Origin: Carpediemonas membranifera
Lineage: Eukaryota > Fornicata
Length of the DNA stretch: 64,000 nt
Assembly (NCBI GenBank): GCA_019828565.1
Contig: JAHDYR010000033.1
Coordinates: 62,001 to 126,000, forward strand
Direction: 5' to 3'
Part shown: piece after piece, positions 57,276-64,000 of the stretch
Position numbering within the stretch: position 1 is the first letter of the stretch
How the letters are laid out: every line of letters begins with the position of its first letter
Notes under the pieces: generated by a model
Told to the model about the DNA's origin: nothing
The model's input: only the letters and a program-made list of their open reading frames with translations
Database searches by the model: none
Made by a program: the position numbers and the translations under genes

Positions 57276-58925
57276 TTAGTAGAGTTTCAGGTTCTTCCTC
57301 GCCTTACGGGCCAACCTCTTCATCTCCTCGAGGTGTTTCACTCCCGAGAGTGGTTCTTCCGTTATGTTTTCGAATCCTACCCACTTGATGGCGGCTGTCA
57401 CTTCTTTCCAGTCTACCGATACTACTCGCTCTACCTCCCATTTTTTCTGGTCGAAGCTTGCAAGTTGAAGCATCATCGTGTCCGTTACGGCATCCGTGTC
57501 GAACATCATGAGTTTTTCAATGTGGGTTGATCTGGTCGATCCGTCGAGTATCGACTGCAGGACTATTCTGTTATTATCAAGTACATCGTGTACCTTCCAT
57601 GGGCCCCTGTTGCGCGCGTCTAGCTTCTGAGGGGCCTCATCTTTCCAGAGGACGTAGTCACCCGGCTTCAGTTCGGTGTTGACTATTGTCTTTTGGCCCG
57701 GGTTCACACTCTCTCTGGCAGTGGTCTCCAGGGCGTTAAGGGCCAGCTCCAGGTCCTTTTTGAACTCTGGGAAATCTCTGATCGGAGAGTTGTTGTCGTT
57801 CGTCCACCAGCTTGTAAACATGTTGTGCTCATGGCCAAATATCAGCTCGTGCGGGGAGAACTTCGTGGCCGTATGTGTCGTGCCGTTGATAATCATCTGG
57901 ACCGTCGGTAGGAGTCCGCACCACTGGTCTTTGTAGGCTATTGCCAGGACAAGCCACCGTAGGTGTCTTCCAATCTCCGCATTCCTTCTCTCCACGAGAC
58001 CATTGCTCTGTGGATGAAACGGGATGGTGAAGTGGTGTGCGACTTTCAATGACGTTGTGAGTTGTTCAACTATCGAGTTCGCGTACTCCGGGCCGCCGTC
58101 GGACAGAATCTCCGCCGGTATCCCGTGTCGCGTGAAAACGTGGTCCCATAGGGCCCTGGCGGAGGTCTCGGCGTCGATCGATGCGACTGCGACGAGCTCG
58201 GTGTATCTTGTAAACATGTCTACAGCCACAATGATGTAGCGAGCGCCCAGCGAATCCGTTGGGAGAGGGCCAATTGTGTCGACTGCCACTGTCTCCCATG
58301 GTCTGGTGCGTCTTGTCTGGCCCTTTTGGGCGATAAAGTAGTCCTTGATGCGAGTCTTCAGACAAATGGGGCACGTCTTGATGTGCTTTTTGACGTCCAA
58401 GAGCATCCCCGGCCAAAATGCAGACGTGGCGAGTGCTTGGAACGTTGAATTTGCTCCCGTATGAAATTGGTGAGCGGTCCGAAGGGCCTTGTCGCGTGTC
58501 TCTCCCTTGGGGATAATCGGCACTCCGTCCTTGAAGTAGATCGAGTTTTCGATGGATACTCCCTCTAGTTTCTCCCAGCCGACTCGAGTTGACTCAGGTG
58601 CCATGGCCTGGGCAGCCTGGATCAACTCAAGGGTCAGCCCTGGGCCGGCGTCCTCCGCCTCTAGCAGGTTCAGCTGCGGCCCGAGGTCCCCCTCGGGGAA
58701 GGATACGCGACAGCATGTCTGCCATCTTGTTTGTCTCTCCAGCAATATGCTCGATCGTAATGTTGTAGTCCGACAAGACAGACGTCCACCGGAGGAGTTT
58801 CTTGGAAAGCTCCTTCCTCTGCATGAGATATACCAGATTCTGGTGGTCGGTGCGGATCTGTATGTTGTCCTTGAGGCGGAAAAGTTGAGCCATGTCAGGT
58901 CTCGTGAGACAAAAGATGATAGCAT
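57276..58925 (-). pseudogene. Gypsy-C integrase and chromodomain (with the end of RNase H)
   Basis: Minus strand: integrase zinc domain (HQFHTGANSTFQALATSAFW ... CPICLKTR), core D (VDTIGPLPTD), D (LSDGGPEYANS) and E (SNGLVERRNAEI), a GPY-like GPWKVHDVLDNNRIVL, then a chromodomain (WEVERVVSVDWKEVTAAIKW then VGFENITEEPL) and a basic end. RNase H text (IRTDHQNLVYLMQRKELSKK) lies in an overlapping frame at 58627-58893, so a frame change exists near 58690. Confidence 0.88.
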
Positions 58926-58951
58926 GAAGCTCTTGTTCGTAGGTCGGCCAC

Positions 58952-60250
58952 CTAGTCTGGGTTGGCGTATGACACTTTGCGAAGAGCGAGACGATCTCTC
59001 GGTTGCCGGAGTCGTCTTCTTGGAACAGAATGCCCCCTAGTCCGTCGTTCGACGCGTCCGTCTCGAGGGTCCACTTCTTTGAGAAGTCGGGGAAATGGAG
59101 GACTGTGTCTGAGCTGAGTCTCTCCTTGAACGTTGTAAACGCCTCTTCTTGTTTGGGGGTTCCAAGTTATGTTCTTTGAGTTCTCCTGTGCCGTTAGCAT
59201 CTCGTTGAGAGGTTTGAGGATTCGTGATGAGTCCGGGACGAACTGGGCGACATAGTTGAATGATCCCAGTGTCCTCTGAAGCTCCTTTGCGGTGGACGGG
59301 AGCGGTATGGCGTTTACCGCCTCTACCTTCTCTGGGGCAAGTTGTTTCCCCTTCTCCGAGACAATATACCCGACGGCCTCGACGTGGGCTGAGCCTATCG
59401 TGCACTTCGGGCCTTTATGGCGCAGTGAATAATGTCTACAGATCCTGAAGACGGTTTTGATCAGGGTGAGAAACTGGGCCTCGGTCTTGGCGTAAATCAA
59501 GATGTCGTCAAGATAGATGTCCACCCCTTTGTGGAGGACCTCGGCGAACGCCTTCTGCATGGCGCGTTGGAATCTCGCCGGGGCGTTCATCAGGCCGAAT
59601 GGACATCTGGTGAACTCGCAGTATGCGTCTGGAGTGACAAAAGCGGTTTTGGGGATATCTTCCTCGTGCATCCGCATCTGGTAGTAGCCTTGTCTGAGGT
59701 CTAGGCCTGCAAAGTATTTGCAGCCTGATGCTCGGTCTACAAACTCGCGCGTGTTAGGCAGGGGGAAGTTATCCCTCACTGTCTTGGAGTTTAACTCCTT
59801 GTAGTCAATGCAAAGACGGATCTTGGTCGATCCTTTGTGGCCCTGCCTGACTACTACGATCGGCGAGCTGTACGGCCCAGTCGAGTCCTGGATTATCCCG
59901 TCTCGCCTGAGTTGTTCTAGCTCTGTCGACACCAGGCCTTGGGTCACTGGGTCGAGTCTGCGAGCGCGGCATTGTACAATTGCCCGCTCGTCTATCAGTT
60001 CAATCGACATGGGTTCCAGTCGAGACCCTTCCTTGGGTAGTTCTTCCTCGAAGATATCGTCAAATGAGTTGATTATCTCGAGAATCTCGGGTCGGATCTT
60101 CGACTCCGGGACGTGGACACCACAGTAGTCGTCGGTTATCGCCATGTTTGCGTCCTCCGTGAGATATTCATGGTAGAACGGCAGCCAGTCCTCGTCCTCC
60201 CTCAATTGAGGAGAGCTTGTGCAGGTTAAGGTTGAGTGTGCCATCGCCAA
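58952..60250 (-). pseudogene. Gypsy-C reverse transcriptase
   Basis: RT motifs on the minus strand: LCIDYKELNSKTVRDNFPLP, FAGLDLRQGYYQMRMHEEDI, FGLMNAPARFQRAMQKAF and the catalytic VDIYLDDILIYAK. The connection (LGSFNYVAQFVPDSSRILKP) ends in a frame change near 59165; RNase H text follows in other frames. Confidence 0.9.
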
Positions 60251-61391
60251 TGAGTGCGAGTGACCTCAGCAAGTCACACCCGATGAGAGCCTTGAAGAAC
60301 TCACCGGGGAGTACGTAGTACTTCCATGTAACCTCCAACGGTGTGACACCTAGTGCTGGGAATGCTGCCTTAAATGTGACTGCTTGATCTGTCACGAGGG
60401 AGCGTCCGTCTCCTAGCGTGACCTTGATCTTTTCCTCGAGAGAGGTCTGCACTGTGTCCTTGGGTAGGGTACGTAGTGCCTTCGAACTAATGAAGCTTCG
60501 GCTTGCACCAGTGTCTACAACGAACGAGTAAGTTTTGCCTTTTACAGTAGCGGGGGTCGTCAGTGGACCCTTCCCGCCCTTCTCGTTAGTCGACGCGCTG
60601 TCGGCGTTGTTGTTCTCGCTGTAGCGGGGGTGCTTATCGCATCTGAAGTCCATGTGGGGACCGCCACAGAAACGACAGGGGCGCGACGGCTTCTTGGGTC
60701 CGTCGGCCGGCGGGCGCTTGGCCGTGTCCGGGCGGTACTGGGCCTTCCTGGCCTGGGCCGGGGCCTTGGGTCCGCCGGCCGGGGTTTGCGAGAGGGGTTG
60801 ATCATGGTCATACGCCCTAGCAGCCCTAAGAGCCACCGCTACGGTGTCCTCGAAGGTCTTGACGTTGTGGAGAGCAAGCAAGGTCTGTGCCTTCTTGCGG
60901 AATGCTGTCGGGTTCAGGGACTCCCTGAAGAGCCGTGCAGCCAGCTTATCAAAGCTTGCGAGCAGTTCGTCGGCATTGGGGTTGTCGTCGATGGGGTCCA
61001 AGAACCCTTCTGGGTCTGGCGTCTTGGAGTAGAGCTCGATGCGCTTGCGGAATGCTGCCGCTTGTAGTCTCGTGCCAGCTTCGAAGTTGCGTGCGGTGCT
61101 CGGCACCATGGGGAAACGAAGGTCTTGGAGCTCTTCGACGAGTGCTAGGATGGAGTGGGGAAGGAGCCGCTGGCGACACCATTCGGTGAAGTTCTTGAGA
61201 GTGTAGTTCTTGTCGGATGTGTCTATGCCTTCGGCCTTGAGTTCGAGGGCAAATGACTCCTCAATGAGGACGGACAGTGGGATGCTTGGGTTTTGTATAG
61301 TAAAAATCGTTGCTCGGCGCTCAAACTCCTCAAGAGTCTCTAGTGTTAGATTTGAAGGAGAAAGCTCAGGAATTTGAACAGTTAACGACAT
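60168..61391 (-). CDS. Gypsy-C Gag and protease
   Basis: Minus strand from ATG 61391. Gag has helical segments (ESFALELKAEGIDTSDKNYT, then ELLASFDKLAARLFRESLNP), a CCHC knuckle (CRFCGGPHMDFRC) and a retropepsin start with an intact triad (FVVDTGASRSFIS), ending in a GCDLL-type strand. It overlaps the RT frame by about 80 bp, which may reflect a frame change or a programmed shift. Confidence 0.88.
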   Translation of the reverse strand: MSLTVQIPELSPSNLTLETLEEFERRATIFTIQNPSIPLSVLIEESFALELKAEGIDTSDKNYTLKNFTEWCRQRLLPHSILALVEELQDLRFPMVPSTARNFEAGTRLQAAAFRKRIELYSKTPDPEGFLDPIDDNPNADELLASFDKLAARLFRESLNPTAFRKKAQTLLALHNVKTFEDTVAVALRAARAYDHDQPLSQTPAGGPKAPAQARKAQYRPDTAKRPPADGPKKPSRPCRFCGGPHMDFRCDKHPRYSENNNADSASTNEKGGKGPLTTPATVKGKTYSFVVDTGASRSFISSKALRTLPKDTVQTSLEEKIKVTLGDGRSLVTDQAVTFKAAFPALGVTPLEVTWKYYVLPGEFFKALIGCDLLRSLALIGDGTLNLNLHKLSSIEGGRGLAAVLP

Positions 61392-61402
61392 CAGCACAGC
61401 TA

Positions 61403-61412
61403 ATACTAGTAT
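61403..61412 (-). promoter_or_regulatory. Palindrome at the Gypsy-C primer-binding position
   Basis: ATACTAGTAT, perfect and directly abutting the 5' LTR. Confidence 0.6.
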
Positions 61413-61494
61413 TGTCGGTTGAAATCATTTACAGTAAACCGCAGCGGGGTAAAAGTGGTCAAAACTGGACGGAGCAGTTTATAGACCGGTGACA
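61413..61494 (-). repeat. Gypsy-C 5' LTR (82 bp)
   Basis: Reads as identical to 57136-57217; followed on the plus strand by target duplication AGCT. Confidence 0.95.
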
Positions 61495-61498
61495 AGCT

Positions 61499-63078
61499 GG
61501 CGTTGCCAGCCTGCGGATGATTCTGGCTGATGGGTGGCCGGCGGATCCTCCATGAAGGGTCCGGAGGATGGCGCGGGCGTCTTCTGGTATGTCGTCAGTG
61601 GTCAGGAAGCAGCAGCGACTAAGAGCGTCTGCTACAGCGTTGTCCTCCCCTGCCACATGTGATATCTCCGCGGGGAACTGCTGGAGGGTGATCCTCCAGC
61701 GCATTACCTTCGGTGAGCAGTCCGAGCGCTTCATGAGGTAGACGATATTGCGATGGTCCGTGTGGACGTGTAGGTCCGTGGCCATGGTGAACAGGGGCTG
61801 CATGTCTGATCTGGTGAGTGCACTAAGGATACCATACAGTTCCTTATCATAGGTGCACCAGCGGCGTTGCACATCAGTTAGTCTCTTGGAGAATAACGTG
61901 ACGGGCTGATGTTGGCCGTCCGCAGCGATCTGGTATAGAATACCGCCGACCGCGTTGTCGGACGCGTCTGTATAGAGATGCCAGGGTAGACCCGGGTCCG
62001 GCTGGGTGAGGGTGATGGCCTCCGCTGTGGCCTCCTTGAGGCTCTGGAGGGCCTGTTCTTGTGGATCACCCCACTCCTCGGCCTTGATTGCGTCATAGAG
62101 CGGGCCAAGAAGCTCCTGTGCGCGCGGAAGGTGCTCAGCGATGTAATTGAACATGCCAGCGATGCGTCGCATGTCCTTGACAGAGGTGGGAGATGTGATG
62201 TCGTTGAGGGCCTTGGCTCTCTCGGGGTCCACGCTGCGACCTTGCTCCGAGATGTCGAAGCCGACGACCTTGACCTTACGGGAGGCGAACTTGCACTTCG
62301 CGAGGTTAAGTCTCAAGTCATGGCGATCGAGTAGCACTAAGGTGTGCTCTAGCGTCTGGAGGAATTCCTCCTGTGTCTTTGCGTGGATGAGGATGTCATC
62401 AATGTAGACCATAACACCCTTGTGAAGCACGGGTGCGAGGACTCCTTGCATGACTCTTTGGAAGTGAGACGGCGCATTTGCTAGGCCGAATGGCACCCGC
62501 ACGAACTCGTCATACGCGTCTGGGGTGATCATAGCCGTCTTGCGGACGTCGTCCGGGTGGACTGGGACTTGATGATACCCGGACGTGAGGTCCAGCGCCG
62601 CGAAGAAGCGTGAGCCGGATGCTTCCCGTACAAACGACTTCAAGTCGGGGAGGGGGAAGTGGTCCTTGACTGTGATCCTATTGAGAGCTGTATAGTCAAT
62701 ACACAGTCTGATGGCGCCGGATGCCTTGTCTACGACGACAATGGGAGAGGCAAACGGTCCCTGTGAGGCCCGTGTGATACCTGCCGATCGCAGGCGCTGC
62801 AGCTCTTCTCTGACTTGCTCACGGCGTCTGGGATTGAGGCGGCGGGGCTTGGCTTGCACGAGGTGCTGTTCGTCCACTAGCGGGATGCGCATGGCGGGCA
62901 CCTTGGCTCCTCCGGGCGCCAGGCCGTCAAAAACGTGAGGGTGCTGCACCAATATCGCTGTGATCGGTTGCTTAAGCTCCTCGATCTCAATGTTGGGCTG
63001 TACGTCGTCGGCCAGCAGTAATTCTTCTGCTGGTCTGAAAGGAATATCGTCCCCTTCGTCTGCTGCGGTTTCTTTCAC
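61499..63078 (-). CDS. Gypsy-D reverse transcriptase and RNase H
   Basis: The minus-strand frame is continuous: VQAKPRRLNPRRREQVREEL, IRLCIDYTALNRITVKDHFP, FFAALDLTSGYHQVPVHPDD, FGLANAPSHFQRVMQGVL, the catalytic YIDDILIHAK, then RNase H (WHLYTDASDNAVGGILYQ, HTDHRNIVYLMKRSDCSP) and the first half of the integrase zinc domain (GHPSARIIRR). It is cut by Gypsy-C at LATPAC. The codons after that (HRSINCSVQF) belong to the inserted LTR. Confidence 0.9.
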
Positions 63079-63146
63079 GAGCTTAACAAAAAGGCCATCG
63101 GAAGTGAGGCATCCGAGGCTTCTCAGAATATCGCAGCCTATGAGGA

Positions 63147-64000
63147 TCAGGGGGTTTTCCCTGGTATGATGTCGAGGTTGGCAGTGAAGCGGGTCTCGTG
63201 GCCAGCTAGGGCCACTCGGAGGTCCGCGGAGGTCCGGCCATTAGCGGTGGCCACTGACTGGTCTGCCAGTAAATAATGCCGCGTAGGGCCCGTTGAATGG
63301 GGTAGGGCGAGATCCTTTGCTAGTCCCTCCGAAACTCCTGAACGTCTGGCGCATGAATCAATGTGGAACACGTACTCTTGGCCATTTATATGGCCCGTAG
63401 TCTTGAGCACGTCGTCCTCGGTGTCGATCTCGGCATCGTCAAGGATCATGGCCTCGAACGGGGTCTTGGCCTTGAGCTCAGATTTGGCTCTGAGGCCGCC
63501 GCCCGACTCCCTGGAGCGTGTCTTCTCTGAACGGGGACACTCGTTCCGCCAGTGATTGCCCTGGCAGATGGGGCAAGGGGTCTTCGGGGGCCTGTTGGTC
63601 GGATGGATGTCGTTCGGACGCGGCTTGGAGGTGGGAGCCGCTTCCTTGGCCTTGATGGGGAGGGCCTGCTTGGTGCTGGAGGATTCGTCAGTGTCGGGGT
63701 CGCTGTTGGCCTTGGTTCTGGCCTTCTTGGTGCGCACTAGATCGTAGCCGTAGCGCGTCATGTCCAGGCGAAGCTGGTCTTCAACCCGGGCGGCCTCGGT
63801 GATGAGTTTGTACACGTCCTCGAGCTTGGTTGGCTTTCGGAGGTCATACTCCGTGCGGACGACACGTTGGAAAGCGTCAGGTGCCAGATGGGAGAGGCAC
63901 AGCTTGGTGTCTTTTTCGATGACGGTATCGTCGTCGCGGGAGAGGTTCTCCTCTTCGGAGAATGTGCCCTTTGTGTAGAGCTGGAAGATGTCCTGGAATG
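63147..64000 (-). CDS. Gypsy-D Gag C terminus and protease-like region (partial)
   Basis: Minus strand: a helical end of Gag, a CCHC knuckle (CPICQGNHWRNEC) and a strand EYVFHIDSCARRSGVSEGLA, in which the usual D-T/S-G-A triad reads D-S-C-A. The strand NLDIIPGKTP is followed by a frame change near 63150, then the RT frame. The 5' end is outside the window. Confidence 0.75.
   Translation of the reverse strand, partial: FQDIFQLYTKGTFSEEENLSRDDDTVIEKDTKLCLSHLAPDAFQRVVRTEYDLRKPTKLEDVYKLITEAARVEDQLRLDMTRYGYDLVRTKKARTKANSDPDTDESSSTKQALPIKAKEAAPTSKPRPNDIHPTNRPPKTPCPICQGNHWRNECPRSEKTRSRESGGGLRAKSELKAKTPFEAMILDDAEIDTEDDVLKTTGHINGQEYVFHIDSCARRSGVSEGLAKDLALPHSTGPTRHYLLADQSVATANGRTSADLRVALAGHETRFTANLDIIPGKTP

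Larger units (their letters stand above)
57136..61494 (-). mobile_element. Gypsy-C, complete Ty3/Gypsy chromovirus nested in Gypsy-D
   Basis: A 4,359-bp minus-strand element with 82-bp LTRs that read as identical and a 4-bp target duplication AGCT (57132-57135, 61495-61498). It has the palindrome ATACTAGTAT next to its 5' LTR and the polypurine tract AAAGGGAGGTAG before its 3' LTR. It encodes Gag, protease, RT, RNase H, integrase and a C-terminal chromodomain, with several frame changes. Confidence 0.95.
57009..64000 (-). mobile_element. Gypsy-D, 3'-truncated Ty3/Gypsy element extending beyond the window
   Basis: Minus strand: gag-protease (64000-63147), RT-RNase H (63078-61499) and, beyond the nested Gypsy-C, an integrase zinc-domain fragment (57135-57009). 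The sequence ends soon after CPACLKTRQIQARQ, so the catalytic integrase core and 3' LTR are absent. The 5' LTR lies outside the window. Confidence 0.85.

Noticed and set aside
1-64000. CRISPR arrays or bacterial operons
   Set aside because: No regularly spaced repeats of CRISPR type exist, and the spliced eukaryotic genes exclude a prokaryotic chromosome.

Overview
The window is nuclear DNA from a flagellated unicellular eukaryote that uses the standard code (TAA, TAG and TGA all end conserved proteins). The evidence is a set of eukaryotic housekeeping genes (RPS18, TCTP, eIF4E, TAF5, VPS50, PCYT2, HSBP1) together with cilium and flagellum genes: meckelin/TMEM67, a CatSper2-type channel and an SF-assemblin/giardin-like coiled coil. 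Introns are tiny (28-53 nt), with a GTWYGT donor and often a CTCACRCAG-like acceptor. This resembles metamonads, where branch point and acceptor are fused. I infer a free-living metamonad, perhaps fornicate-like, but sequence alone does not prove it.

Layout. 1-7.4 kb: host genes (thioesterase end, RPS18, mitochondrial carrier, SF-assemblin-like, meckelin). 7.4-11.35 kb: relics of Fanzor (eukaryotic TnpB-like) genes bounded by pairs of 26-27 bp direct repeats. 11.36-24.5 kb: a small myristoylation-type protein, VPS50, minus-strand zinc-knuckle remnants, an FG-GAP surface protein, DIRS-like RT and tyrosine-recombinase relics around eIF4E, TAF5 and a coiled-coil protein. 24.5-26.6 kb: mostly decayed DNA. 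26.6-31.35 kb: TCTP, PCYT2, HSBP1, CatSper2 and the start of a gene cut by a LINE.

31.35-43.6 kb is a three-level nest: a LINE (minus strand) holds Gypsy-A (53-bp LTRs, TSD TTGG), which holds Gypsy-B (125-bp LTRs, TSD GGGC). 57.0-64.0 kb holds Gypsy-D with Gypsy-C inside it (82-bp LTRs, TSD AGCT). The three complete Gypsy elements each carry a 10-12 bp perfect palindrome immediately inside the 5' LTR, where a tRNA primer-binding site is expected, and LTR pairs that read as identical.

The least explained part is 45.3-55.5 kb. Two diverged copies of an unfamiliar large protein (about 650 and 840 aa) lie in inverted orientation. They share W-[FV]-D-x-[YW]-R, a D-H-x-A / SPFS block, PPxMHxSH and RTTGCNEQ. 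Each is followed by a shared hairpin-containing sequence of about 51 bp and then by a small convergent ORF. A Cys-rich zinc-finger gene lies between them, and a tyrosine-recombinase-like gene preceded by 22-bp inverted repeats lies to the right. I infer a DDE-transposase-like element that I cannot assign to a named superfamily.

Most host genes have a GTGCA(C/G/T)TTTA motif 13-50 bp before the ATG, a candidate core promoter element. Host genes are mostly GC-rich and densely packed on the plus strand. The accessory stretch at 44.6-56 kb is visibly more AT-rich.
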